From assembly GCA_026983775.1 (NCBI GenBank), contig JALSTK010000097.1, positions 1-56,091 of the forward strand: a stretch of DNA of 56,091 nucleotides. Reading direction: 5' to 3'. The notes beneath the pieces are model-generated. The model saw nothing but the letters and a program-made list of their open reading frames with translations. It searched no databases and was not told where the DNA came from. Positions 5,947 to 15,605 of the stretch are shown here, one piece after another (the first letter of the stretch is position 1; every line of letters starts with the position of its first letter). Both the position numbers and the translations under genes were made by a program. Source of the DNA: Calditrichia bacterium (GTDB taxonomy: Bacteria; Calditrichota; Calditrichia; Calditrichales; Calditrichaceae).

Positions 5947-8757
5947 TTGATTCGTTTCGATCTGACAAAAGAACAAATTGACCGACTGACGCTCGAAGCA
6001 GGACCGGCGGTAGTCATTATCTGGCAAAATGAAATTGGCGGGCCTGTGCAGTACGTCTCCTCCAATATCCGCCGGTTAAGCGGCTACTCTGCTAAAAACT
6101 TTATGGCCGGTGAGATAGAGTACACCCAATTGATCCACACCCGGGATTTGCCTCAATTTCAAAAAGAGATCACCCGCTACAGCAAACATAAAATAATTAC
6201 CTCGTTCACCCATAGTCCCTATCGCCTGCGGACAAAAAAAGGTCAAATAAGATGGGTAACGGACCGCGTGTATATTATCCGCGATGACACGGGAAACATC
6301 CAGTATTATCAGGGGGTCCTTTTCGATCTCACGGAAATCAGGAACAAAAAACGGCAATTAGCGCAGAAAGAGAAATATTATCGATCCATCCTTTCCAGTA
6401 TTTATGAAGATATTTTTGTGATTGACCGCGAGTATACTATTGTGGATGTGAATAACCTTTATCTGAAGACGATTGATTCTACAGCAAATGAGGTTATAGG
6501 TCATAAATGCTACGCCATTTTTTATGGTTTTGATAAACCGTGCTCCGAAATGGGAGAGACCTGTATTTTACAAGAGATTTTCAATAGCGGAAAAGCGAAA
6601 AATACTCAGCATTTCCATAAAAATGCGGATGGTTCGATTAAATCTATCAATGTATTATTCTCACCGCTAAAGAATGAGGAAGGTCAAATTACTCATGTCA
6701 TAAAGATCCTGCGGGATGTAAGTGACTTGTTGAGTGCTCAGCAGGAGCTGGCGCATAATGAACAGCGCTATCGCACCCTCTTCGAAGAATCACCGGTCGC
6801 TTTGTGGGAAATGGACCTTTCGGGCCTGAAAACGCATATTGAGAATCTGAAAAATCGGGGCATTCATGATTTTGAAAACTATTTCCGCAAGCACCGGCGA
6901 CAATTGAAGACGCTGGCCCGAAGTATTAAGGTGATTGATCTGAACCAAGCTGCGCTGGCTTTGAATCAAATCCGCAGTAAACAGCAGTATCTCGATCGGT
7001 TTTCTAGCTTTTTTAATGCCGAAGCTTTGCAGGGATTTATAAAATCATTCACAAAGATAGCCGAGGGAGAGACCAAGGGGCAGATGGATGCCTCCTCCAT
7101 CGATTTTCAGGAGAACCGGCGAGATATCAGGCTCAAATGGGCTGTGGTTAGTGGACACGAAAGTTCCTGGGAGCGGGTTTATATTGCCGTTGAAGATATC
7201 GCCCGGCAGAAAGAAGCCGAAAAAGGCATGCGCATCCTTTCCGTCGCTCTGGAACAAAGTCCGCTCTCTATCATACTCACCGATCCCGATGGTACCATAG
7301 AATATGTCAATCCTCAATTTACCCGGGTAAGCGGATATAGCGCGGAAGAAGCCCTGGGCCGGAATCCGCGTATCCTGAAGTCCGGTGAACAACCTACAGA
7401 ATTTTACAAAGAGTTATGGGATACCATTACCAGCGGTGAAACATGGCACGGTGAATTTCACAACCGTAAGAAAGACGGCACCTTGTTTTGGGAGGAAGCT
7501 GCGATCGGCCCCGTCTTTAATCAGCAGGGGACTATCCGTTCGTTTATTGCCCTTAAGATGGATATTACACAACGCAAAGTATTGAGCGAACAGTTGAATC
7601 AATCCCAAAAAATGGAATCCATAGGACGTCTGGCGGGTGGCGTGGCTCATGATTTTAATAATCTTTTGACTATTATCAACGGCTATAGCGAATTGATAAT
7701 GAGAAAAATCGGGAAAGATCATGCTTTTTATACGCAGATCAAACAGATTGCAGCAGCCGGTAAACGGGCCGGATCCCTTACCGAACAGCTTCTGGCCTTC
7801 AGCCGTAAACAAATCATTCAACCCAAAATTCTTGATCTGAATCTTCAGATTTCCGATACCAAAAAGATGCTGCAACGTCTGATCGGTGAAGATATTGTAT
7901 TAAAAACAAAACTGGACGAGAGGTTAGGTTTGATCAAAGCGGATCCGGGTCAGATCAATCAGATTATCATGAATTTAGCCGTGAATGCGCGCGACGCCAT
8001 GCCCAAAGGTGGAAAATTAGTGATTAAAACAACCAATTTCTTTATTGACAAAAAATATGGACAAACGCATTCTGGTGTTAAGCCCGGTCCTTATGCACTA
8101 CTCATGGTCAGCGATACAGGCATCGGTATGGATCAGGAAATCCGGCGACATATTTTTGAACCTTTCTTTACTACCAAGGGGCAGGGGAAAGGAACCGGCC
8201 TGGGCTTATCCACGGTTTACGGTATCATCAAGCAAAATCATGGCTATATCCAGGTTTACAGTAATCCCGGGCAGGGAACTACTTTCAAAATATTTTTACC
8301 TATTGTGAACAAAGGGCCTGAAGGAATTCATCTGGAAAATATTGAAGTCAAAGATGTCTGCGGGAGCGAGACAATTCTTGTTGTAGAGGATGAAGAAGAT
8401 GTGCGTGCCCTAGCTATCCATATCTTACGGGATAAAGGGTATCGTATATTGGAAGCTGCCCACGGCCACGAGGCATTAACCCTATTCGACAAAATGGATT
8501 ATAAAATCGATTTATTGCTCACGGATGTGGTTATGCCGGGAATGAGCGGCAAAGAGTTATCAGAGAAATTGATAAGACATAATCCGGAAATTAAAGTGAT
8601 TTATACTTCCGGCTATACGGATGAAGCTATCTCGCATTACGGCGTGTTGCAGGATGGGTTGGTATTTATCCAGAAACCGTATGAAGCCACAAAATTGCTG
8701 CGGCTGGTGCGGGAAACGCTCGATAAAAAACCGACAATCAATTCATCCTCTTCTTAG
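5947..8757 (+). CDS. Hybrid PAS sensor histidine kinase with C-terminal receiver
   Basis: 936 residues from a TTG start that has AAAGGA 10 bases upstream. Order of domains: PAS at about 20-135, PAS at 145-265 with three cysteines (C188, C199, C206), an atypical PAS at 270-425, PAS at 430-545, HisKA with the phospho-acceptor His568 in GGVAHDFNN, HATPase with the N box (MNLAVNARDAMP), G1 (DTGIGMD) and G2 (GKGTGLGLST), and a receiver at about 805-930 with phospho-acceptor Asp860 in LTDVVMP. No membrane segment is visible, so it senses a cytosolic signal. The HATPase-REC order is typical of hybrid kinases that pass phosphate on to other proteins. The fourth PAS is strikingly similar to one in the next gene. 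Confidence 0.93.
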   Translation: MIRFDLTKEQIDRLTLEAGPAVVIIWQNEIGGPVQYVSSNIRRLSGYSAKNFMAGEIEYTQLIHTRDLPQFQKEITRYSKHKIITSFTHSPYRLRTKKGQIRWVTDRVYIIRDDTGNIQYYQGVLFDLTEIRNKKRQLAQKEKYYRSILSSIYEDIFVIDREYTIVDVNNLYLKTIDSTANEVIGHKCYAIFYGFDKPCSEMGETCILQEIFNSGKAKNTQHFHKNADGSIKSINVLFSPLKNEEGQITHVIKILRDVSDLLSAQQELAHNEQRYRTLFEESPVALWEMDLSGLKTHIENLKNRGIHDFENYFRKHRRQLKTLARSIKVIDLNQAALALNQIRSKQQYLDRFSSFFNAEALQGFIKSFTKIAEGETKGQMDASSIDFQENRRDIRLKWAVVSGHESSWERVYIAVEDIARQKEAEKGMRILSVALEQSPLSIILTDPDGTIEYVNPQFTRVSGYSAEEALGRNPRILKSGEQPTEFYKELWDTITSGETWHGEFHNRKKDGTLFWEEAAIGPVFNQQGTIRSFIALKMDITQRKVLSEQLNQSQKMESIGRLAGGVAHDFNNLLTIINGYSELIMRKIGKDHAFYTQIKQIAAAGKRAGSLTEQLLAFSRKQIIQPKILDLNLQISDTKKMLQRLIGEDIVLKTKLDERLGLIKADPGQINQIIMNLAVNARDAMPKGGKLVIKTTNFFIDKKYGQTHSGVKPGPYALLMVSDTGIGMDQEIRRHIFEPFFTTKGQGKGTGLGLSTVYGIIKQNHGYIQVYSNPGQGTTFKIFLPIVNKGPEGIHLENIEVKDVCGSETILVVEDEEDVRALAIHILRDKGYRILEAAHGHEALTLFDKMDYKIDLLLTDVVMPGMSGKELSEKLIRHNPEIKVIYTSGYTDEAISHYGVLQDGLVFIQKPYEATKLLRLVRETLDKKPTINSSSS

Positions 8758-8904
8758 TCTCAGCTTCGCTTTAAAAGATCACACCGGTCGAACACATCCG
8801 TTGCCTTCCATCCCCATAACGAAAATTATTTTTAAATAAAACATATCTTATTTCTTGTCGAAATCATCCGATATTAAAACTGATAGATTTTGGGATAAAA
8901 CGAG

Positions 8905-11727
8905 ATGAAAAAGAAAATACAAATTCTGCACCTCGAAGATGATGAGAGTATCGTCAGATTAGTAAAGCGCTTACTGGAAAGTGAAGGATATAAGGCGGAG
9001 GTGAAATGGGTGCAAACCGAGAAAGAATTTACAAACGCGGTCAGAACGGATTACTATGATCTGATCTTGGCCGATTATTCTTTACCCGATTTCGACGGTT
9101 TGAAAGCGCTTACCATTTTAAGAAGGAAGGACCGTATTACTCCATTTATTCTGTTTTCAGGTTCTATCGGCGAAGAAAAGGCTATGGAGAGCCTTCGCCA
9201 CGGGGCTACGGATTATGTGCTCAAACAAAATATTACCGTTCTTATGCCGGCCGTTAACCGGGCTCTGGATGAAGCCAAGCTGAGGCGTGAAAGGGACGAG
9301 GCCCAAAAGGCGCTGATAGCAAGTGAAGAAAAATACCGTATGCTGTTTGAACAAGCTCCGGACGGAATTTTAGTTCTCGGGAAGAATCATATCATTTTAG
9401 ATTGTAACCGGGCCATCATACAGATGCTTAACTATCCGAAAGAAGAGCTGGTAGGCCATCAGGTAAATAAATTAATTTCGAAAGAGTTTATTAATAGATT
9501 CAAGACAGACTATCAGCAAATCAGAAATAAGGGAATTGTAGAAAACGACCAGGAACTGATCCTGAAAAACGGTCAGCCCCTTCCGGTTTGGTTCAAAGCC
9601 AAGGCTCGCTACGACGCGAATCATAAGTATATTGGGGCAATTGTTTATTTGAAAGACTTGCGCAAATTGAATAAGGTACGCCGGATGGAGCGCATCATCT
9701 ACCAGATTGCTTCGGCCGCATTGAGTGATTCTACCGTAGAAGATTTTTTGCAAATTGTTGCTAAAGAGGTGGGCCGGGTATTGGATACAACCAATATTTT
9801 CGTCGGCCTTTATGATAAAAAAACAGACACTCTGTCCTTCCCCTATATGAAAGATAAGAACGATCTCTTTAAAAAGGTGCCCATCAGGCAAACCTTTAGC
9901 GAGATTGTAATCAAAGAGAATCGACCTCTTTTGCTGAATGGAACGGAAGTCGAGAAATTCAGGAAAGAAAAAAATATCGGATCGGTCGGTACAGCAGCTC
10001 AATGCTGGCTGGGAGTCCCCCTGCAGGCCGGAAACGGTCCCTTTGGAATTTTGGTTGTTCAAAGTTATGATGATCCTCATGCTTACAATGAGGAAGATGT
10101 GGATTTGCTGCAATTTATCAGCAAACAGATATCCGGTGTAATTCGTCGTAAGCAGACGGAACGCCGGTTGCATCAGTTATCCCGTTCCATGGAACAGAGT
10201 CCTTCATCCATTGTCATTACCGACCTGGATGGGAATATTGAATATGTAAATCCTACCTTCTGCCAAATAACAGGATATGAAAAAGAGGAAGCCATTGGCC
10301 AAAATCCGCGTATCCTGAAATCCGGGGATACGCCGCCTGAGGAGTATGAACGATTATGGAAAACCATCAGTAACGGTAGGATTTGGAAGGGTCGGTTCCA
10401 TAATAAACGGAAGAACGGCCAGCTTTTTTGGGAAGAGGCGATTATTGGACCGGTTACGGATGATTCGGGCCATATAATTAACTATCTGGCCATTAAAGAG
10501 GATATCACCCGAGCCAAGGAAGCGGAGGATGCTTTCCAGCAGTTATCCCACGAAAATGAACAATTATTATCGGCTATCAGTTCTATTCTGATTGTTATTA
10601 ACAACGACGGATATATTTTACGATGGAATCAGGCAGCAGAACGTGCCTTTGGAATACCGACAAGGGAAGTTCTGGGAAAATCCTTAGTCGATACGGAACC
10701 GGGATTCCCTTGGAAGCGGATTAAAAATGCCGTGCAACGCTGCCGGAAGGAACGCGGACCGGTTAGCCTGGATAATCTTAAATATAAGGATGTGAAAGGC
10801 AATGAACATTTCTTAAGTTTAAGGTTTACTATGTACGGAAGTGATAAAGAAAACGCTGCCGGAATTCTTATTTTGGGAGAAGACATTACCGAATGGAAAC
10901 AAATGCAAAGTCGATTGAATCAGGCTCAGAAGCTCGAATCTATCGGACAATTGGCTGCCGGAATAGCCCATGAAATCAATACGCCGATCCAATATATCGG
11001 GGATAATCTCTACTTTTTACGGGATAGCTTTAATGATGTTTTCAAATTGTTAACAATTTTTACCGAAGACGGGCAAACAGAGCATATTCAAAACCGATAT
11101 ACGGAACTGCTTGAATATTCCCGTGAGATGGGTCTGGAAGCTTTATTGCCCGATATTAGTGATTCCTTCCAGCAAACCACCCAGGGGATTGAGCAGGTAC
11201 GCCGCATTGTAAGGGCCATGAAAGAATTCAGCCATCCCGGGCAAAAGGAAAAAACCGCGGTGGATATCAACAGAGCCCTGCAGAATACAATCATGATTGC
11301 CAGGAACGAATGGAAATATGTTGCGGATATGAAAACCGATCTGGATGCGGAACTGCCAACTGTTCCGGGATATCTGGGGGAGCTCAACCAGGTTTTTCTG
11401 AATATAATTATCAATGCTGCGCATGCTATAGAAGAATCAATAAAGAAGGATGAAAAAGGATTGATTCATATCCGTACTTTTCAGAAGAATCATTCCGTAT
11501 TAATCGAAATCTCGGATACGGGATGTGGAATAAGCGAAGAAAATAAAAATCGGGTTTTCGATCCTTTTTTCACTACTAAAGAAGTAGGAAAGGGAACCGG
11601 CCAGGGTTTGACTCTGGCTTATGCTGTTATAACCCAGAAACACGGAGGGCAGATCTGGTTTGAAAGCAGGGAAAAGGAAGGAACGACTTTTTATATTGAG
11701 TTACCGATCGACTCTAAGCCAACATGA
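8905..11727 (+). CDS. REC-PAS-GAF-PAS-PAS histidine kinase
   Basis: 940 residues. An N-terminal receiver (residues 5-125) has the acidic pair LEDDES, Asp57 in LADYSLPDFDG and Lys in DYVLKQN. Then follow PAS at about 140-255, a GAF domain at about 275-420, PAS at 425-545 (near-copy of the fourth PAS in the preceding kinase), PAS at 550-665, HisKA with His689 in AAGIAHEINTP, and HATPase with the N box (NIIINAAHAIEE), G1 (DTGCGIS) and G2 (GKGTGQGL). The AHEINTPIQ form of the H box is typical of kinases with an unusual N-terminal receiver. No membrane span. It ends 26 bases before the HD-GYP-like regulator, so the two are likely one transcript. Receiver-kinase fusions take phosphate or signals from an upstream kinase, possibly the neighbour. 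Confidence 0.93.
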   Translation: MKKKIQILHLEDDESIVRLVKRLLESEGYKAEVKWVQTEKEFTNAVRTDYYDLILADYSLPDFDGLKALTILRRKDRITPFILFSGSIGEEKAMESLRHGATDYVLKQNITVLMPAVNRALDEAKLRRERDEAQKALIASEEKYRMLFEQAPDGILVLGKNHIILDCNRAIIQMLNYPKEELVGHQVNKLISKEFINRFKTDYQQIRNKGIVENDQELILKNGQPLPVWFKAKARYDANHKYIGAIVYLKDLRKLNKVRRMERIIYQIASAALSDSTVEDFLQIVAKEVGRVLDTTNIFVGLYDKKTDTLSFPYMKDKNDLFKKVPIRQTFSEIVIKENRPLLLNGTEVEKFRKEKNIGSVGTAAQCWLGVPLQAGNGPFGILVVQSYDDPHAYNEEDVDLLQFISKQISGVIRRKQTERRLHQLSRSMEQSPSSIVITDLDGNIEYVNPTFCQITGYEKEEAIGQNPRILKSGDTPPEEYERLWKTISNGRIWKGRFHNKRKNGQLFWEEAIIGPVTDDSGHIINYLAIKEDITRAKEAEDAFQQLSHENEQLLSAISSILIVINNDGYILRWNQAAERAFGIPTREVLGKSLVDTEPGFPWKRIKNAVQRCRKERGPVSLDNLKYKDVKGNEHFLSLRFTMYGSDKENAAGILILGEDITEWKQMQSRLNQAQKLESIGQLAAGIAHEINTPIQYIGDNLYFLRDSFNDVFKLLTIFTEDGQTEHIQNRYTELLEYSREMGLEALLPDISDSFQQTTQGIEQVRRIVRAMKEFSHPGQKEKTAVDINRALQNTIMIARNEWKYVADMKTDLDAELPTVPGYLGELNQVFLNIIINAAHAIEESIKKDEKGLIHIRTFQKNHSVLIEISDTGCGISEENKNRVFDPFFTTKEVGKGTGQGLTLAYAVITQKHGGQIWFESREKEGTTFYIELPIDSKPT

Positions 11728-11753
11728 AATCTTTTATCCGAAAAGGTTAGCAA

Positions 11754-12920
11754 ATGGACATAAAAATTCTCTTAGTGGATGATGATGCGAATATTCTGAA
11801 CGGCTATCGCCGGACATTACATAAACATTTTAAACTACGAACCGCCCTGGGGGCGGAGCTGGCCCTGGAAACCTTTAAAAAGGAAGGCCCGTTCGCCGTG
11901 GTGATCAGTGATATGAAGATGCCGGTCATGACTGGCATTCAATTCCTGAAAAAAATCCGGGAAATGGATACCAATACCGTGCGCATGATCATTACCGGGC
12001 ATGCCGATTTAAATTCGGCCATGGAAGCTATTAACGAAGGACATATCTTTCGATTTCTGACCAAGCCCTGTTCCCCGGAGACCATGGCCAGATCCATTGA
12101 AGCTGCGATTACTCAATATAAAATGGCCACTGCGGAAAAAATTTTGCTTGAAGAAACATTGAAAAAAAATATTGAAGTACTAACGGATATACTGGGTATG
12201 GTTAATCCAACGGCATTCGGTAGAGCATCCCGCATCCATCGCTATATGGTTCAAATATCAAAAATTATCCATGTCAATGATTCCTGGGAATTTGAAACGG
12301 CGGCTATGCTTTCTCAAATAGGATTCTTGGCTCTGCCTCCCTCTCTGCTCGATAAGGTGTATTCCCTGGAAGAGATGGATGCGAAAGAGAAGAAGATGTT
12401 TTTTGAGTATCCCAAGATTGGTGCCGATTTGATCCGGGATATTCCCCGTATGGAAAATGTGGCGAAAATAATTGAACTGCAATTGCAGGATTTCCAGAAT
12501 TTCAGATCATCCCAATTTAGCACTGAAGAGGAGAAACTGGTCCATCTAGGTGCGCAAATTTTACGTTGTGTGTTGAGTTTTGATGAAAAGGTATCCCGCG
12601 GCCTCTCCCAGGAGGCGGCGATTGCCATTTTGAAAAGTAAGAAATACCGATACAATCCTAAAATCGTCGCGTTGCTGAATCAACTGAAGACGGACATAAA
12701 CTATAAAGTCACTAAAAAACTTTCGGTAAACGAATTGGACAAACGGATGATTACCCTTCAGGAAATTCGTAGCAAAGACGGATTATTATTAGTGGCCAAA
12801 TCTCAGGAAATCACTCCGGCCATTCTGGAACGTTTAACCCGCTTCCAGAAAGAAATTGGGGTTAAGGAACCTATTGAAGTGGCGCTTATGGATGAAGAAG
12901 AGGTGGATGAATTAAAATAG
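11754..12920 (+). CDS. Response regulator with degenerate HD-GYP-like domain
   Basis: 388 residues; ATG start with AAAAGG upstream. Residues 1-120 form a receiver like that of RpfG: LLVDDDANIL, Asp53 in VISDMKMPVMTG, and Lys in FLTKPCSPE. Residues of about 140-320 align with the HD-GYP fold, but the ligands are gone: where the family has HDIGK this protein has Ser187-Gln188 (MLSQIGFLALP), the later His is Tyr (FFEYPKIGADLI), and the HH and GYP signatures are missing. A C-terminal region of about 65 residues follows. By family knowledge, RpfG-type proteins degrade cyclic di-GMP; loss of the metal ligands predicts no catalysis, so binding or scaffolding is more likely. It shares a gene string with two histidine kinases. 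Confidence 0.85.
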   Translation: MDIKILLVDDDANILNGYRRTLHKHFKLRTALGAELALETFKKEGPFAVVISDMKMPVMTGIQFLKKIREMDTNTVRMIITGHADLNSAMEAINEGHIFRFLTKPCSPETMARSIEAAITQYKMATAEKILLEETLKKNIEVLTDILGMVNPTAFGRASRIHRYMVQISKIIHVNDSWEFETAAMLSQIGFLALPPSLLDKVYSLEEMDAKEKKMFFEYPKIGADLIRDIPRMENVAKIIELQLQDFQNFRSSQFSTEEEKLVHLGAQILRCVLSFDEKVSRGLSQEAAIAILKSKKYRYNPKIVALLNQLKTDINYKVTKKLSVNELDKRMITLQEIRSKDGLLLVAKSQEITPAILERLTRFQKEIGVKEPIEVALMDEEEVDELK

Positions 12921-13026
12921 CACTCGTAATGCATGTTATATTTTCATATATTTTGCAGCAATAGATAAGGTAAAAGTTAGCAATGGCTCATAGAAAGTAA
13001 CCCATTCCACCCGGATATAAATTCTT

Positions 13027-14364
13027 ATGCATATTCAGATTCTTGTAGTTGATAACGAAGAGCGCATGTGTAAACTGATCAAAGGCGCTTTGGAACTGGA
13101 ACACTATTCGATTGAAATGGCCTTCTCAGGGGAAGCGGCTATTGAGAAATTGAAAAAAGGGAAGTATGATATCGTTATATCCGATCTGAAAATGCGACCG
13201 GTAGACGGATTACAGGTGCTGCAATTTACCCGCGCGCATCATCCCCAAAGTGAAGTGATTATCATTACGGCCTTCGCTACCCAGGAAACCGCCCTGAAAG
13301 CTATGCAAATGGGTGCGAATGATTACCTGATCAAACCGTTCAAGATGGACGAACTGATTTTACGTGTAAAACGCATCCTCCGCCAGAAAGAGTTGGAGCA
13401 GGAAAATCGCCGTTTACGTCAGTTAGCGCAGAACCCGCTTGAATTTCCGGGGATCGTAGGTAAAAGCAAAAAGATGCGTGATGTGTTTCAGAAGATAAAA
13501 CAGGTCAGTGCAAGCGATACGGCCGTTCATATCCGTGGCGAAAGCGGAACGGGTAAAGAGCTGGTGGCCAGAGCCATCCATGAATTAAGCCCGCGCCACG
13601 ATCATCCCTTTCTGGCCATTAACTGTGCCGCATTACCGGAAAATTTACTGGAGAGCGAATTATTCGGTTACGAGGCCGGAGCCTTTACCGGAGCTGCAAA
13701 ACAGAAGAAGGGCCTGTTCGAGACCGCGCAGAAGGGAACGGTTTTTTTAGATGAAATCGGCGATATTCCGCTGGGCTTACAAGCAAAGTTATTACGTGTG
13801 CTGCAAAATAATGAAATTACACATTTAGGCGGACACCAACCGATTAAAGTCGATTTTCGCCTAATCACCGCCACCCACCGTAATCTGGAAGGAATGATCG
13901 GGAAACAGGAGTTCCGGGCGGATTTATATTATCGCGTTAACATTTTTCCCATCGTTCTACCTCCCTTGCGGGAACGCAAAGAAGATATACCGGAATTGAT
14001 CCAGCACTTCATGCAAAAATATCCGGAAAAGTCACTATCCCTTACGGTTCGTCAAAAATTAATGACCTATAATTACCCCGGTAATGTACGTGAATTGGAA
14101 AATATCCTGGCCAGAGCGGCAATCCTGTCCGATTCCATAATCGAAGATGTGGATTTACCGCAAACGGATTTGTCACAGCAAAAAATACGGCAACCTCTGC
14201 ACAGGATTCCCGATGAAGGGCTCAATCTGGATGAACTCGAAAAAGAATTGATTGTCGAAGCGCTTAAAAAAGCGGGCGGAAATAAGAGCCGGGCAGCCAA
14301 ATTGTTAGGGCTTACCCGGCGTCGTTTGTATTCAATGATGGAACGTTTTGCTATCGAACCTTAA
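13027..14364 (+). CDS. NtrC-family sigma-54-dependent response regulator
   Basis: 445 residues with the full three-part layout. The receiver has Asp53 in VISDLKMRPVDG. The AAA+ domain has Walker A GESGTGKE at residues 171-178, the sigma-54 contact loop GAFTGA at 218-223, Walker B VFLDEIGDIP and arginine-rich sensor segments. The C-terminus is a Fis-type helix-turn-helix (NKSRAAKLLGLTRRRLYSMM). Length and order are normal for the family. It activates sigma-54 promoters when phosphorylated, most likely by one of the two kinases encoded upstream. It lies 106 bases after the HD-GYP-like gene and overlaps the convergent DUF1015 gene by 4 bases. Confidence 0.96.
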   Translation: MHIQILVVDNEERMCKLIKGALELEHYSIEMAFSGEAAIEKLKKGKYDIVISDLKMRPVDGLQVLQFTRAHHPQSEVIIITAFATQETALKAMQMGANDYLIKPFKMDELILRVKRILRQKELEQENRRLRQLAQNPLEFPGIVGKSKKMRDVFQKIKQVSASDTAVHIRGESGTGKELVARAIHELSPRHDHPFLAINCAALPENLLESELFGYEAGAFTGAAKQKKGLFETAQKGTVFLDEIGDIPLGLQAKLLRVLQNNEITHLGGHQPIKVDFRLITATHRNLEGMIGKQEFRADLYYRVNIFPIVLPPLRERKEDIPELIQHFMQKYPEKSLSLTVRQKLMTYNYPGNVRELENILARAAILSDSIIEDVDLPQTDLSQQKIRQPLHRIPDEGLNLDELEKELIVEALKKAGGNKSRAAKLLGLTRRRLYSMMERFAIEP

Positions 14365-15605
14365 TCTAACAGATGAGTCACCAGTCCGCTTCTTAATTTG
14401 GGCTCGAACCAGGTGGATTTAGGTGGCATAGTCTTGCCGGCATCGGCGATAGCCATCAAATCTTCGATGGAGGTGGGGAAGAGTCCGAAAGCAACCGCCA
14501 TTTCACCGGAATCCACCCGTCTCTGTAATTCCTGTAAACCGCGGATCCCCCCTACAAAATCAATGCGTTTATCTTTGCGCGGGTCTCCGATCCCCAAAAC
14601 GGGGACCAGCAGGTTTTGCATTAAAATGGAAACATCCAGATTCTCTACCGGATCCTGAGCATGAAACGTGCCCTCTCTGGCAATCAACTGATACCACTGG
14701 CCATCTAAGTACATCACAAAATGATGCTTCTGCTTCGGCTTGTCAAGAGCTCTGCCGACGGGTGTAACCGAGAATTTCCGACCGGTTTCCTTTAAAAAGG
14801 CCTCTTTACTAAGGCCGTTGAGATCGGCTACCACCCGATTGTAATCCATGATATACATTTGATTATGAGGAAAAATTACGGACAGAAAATAGTTGTATTC
14901 TTCGTCACCGCTGTGATGCGGATTCTGAGCCTGACGCATTTCCTTAACCCGGGTCGCTGCCGCCGAACGATGGTGGCCATCGGCCACATACAGGGCATCC
15001 AGGGCCTTAAATTCTTCTCTGAGAGCCTGTATTTCATCAGGCTGATTTACAACCCACAAGGTGTGCCGAATGCCATCCTCGGCGGTAAAATCATTCTCCG
15101 CCGGGCGATTCATTATTTTAGCTACAAGGGCATCAATAGCCGGTACCGCTTTATAAGTTAGAAACACCGGGCCGGTTTGAGCATTTAAATGATGCACATG
15201 ATTAACCCGATCCTGTTCCTTATCGGCCCGGGTAAGCTCGTGTTTCTTAATGAGTCCCTGCTGATATTCTTCCACCGAGGCACCGGCTACCAATCCAACC
15301 TGACTGTGTTCACCCATGATCTGGCGGTAAATATAAAAATTATCCGTCTTGTCCTGAACAAGAATCTCTTCCCGAATAAATTTTTTAAGGTTTTCGGCCC
15401 CTTTTAAGTACACCTCTTCGCTGTACAGATCGATTCCCTCGGGTAAATCAATTTCCGGCTTGTTGATGTGCAGAAAGGAATAGGGATTATCTTTAGCCAT
15501 GATCCGGGCTTCCGTACTGTTTAATACATCATAGGGCGGTGAAGCCACTTTTTCGGCTAATTCCTTTTTAGGACGCAATCCTTTAAACGGTTTAATGACG
15601 GACAT
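14361..15605 (-). CDS. DUF1015 family protein
   Basis: 414 residues, normal for DUF1015. Family marks are the N-terminal FKGLRP and ASPPYDVL, the YIYRQ strand and the YVADGHHRSAAA motif in the middle. The start is set by AAGGAGAAGG just before the ATG. The family is widespread and its biochemical role is not firmly known; the conserved DGHHR stretch suggests a catalytic or metal-binding site. It is convergent with the NtrC-type gene and no terminator is visible between them, so the 4-base overlap may cause transcriptional interference. Confidence 0.92.
   Translation of the reverse strand: MSVIKPFKGLRPKKELAEKVASPPYDVLNSTEARIMAKDNPYSFLHINKPEIDLPEGIDLYSEEVYLKGAENLKKFIREEILVQDKTDNFYIYRQIMGEHSQVGLVAGASVEEYQQGLIKKHELTRADKEQDRVNHVHHLNAQTGPVFLTYKAVPAIDALVAKIMNRPAENDFTAEDGIRHTLWVVNQPDEIQALREEFKALDALYVADGHHRSAAATRVKEMRQAQNPHHSGDEEYNYFLSVIFPHNQMYIMDYNRVVADLNGLSKEAFLKETGRKFSVTPVGRALDKPKQKHHFVMYLDGQWYQLIAREGTFHAQDPVENLDVSILMQNLLVPVLGIGDPRKDKRIDFVGGIRGLQELQRRVDSGEMAVAFGLFPTSIEDLMAIADAGKTMPPKSTWFEPKLRSGLVTHLLD

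Noticed and set aside
8045-8308. Plus-strand frame inside the hybrid kinase
   Set aside because: It is a shadow of the HATPase domain in another frame, with no start site or family.
14398-14420. tRNA T-arm-like GGCTCGAACC
   Set aside because: It lies inside the DUF1015 coding sequence and no acceptor or anticodon arm surrounds it.
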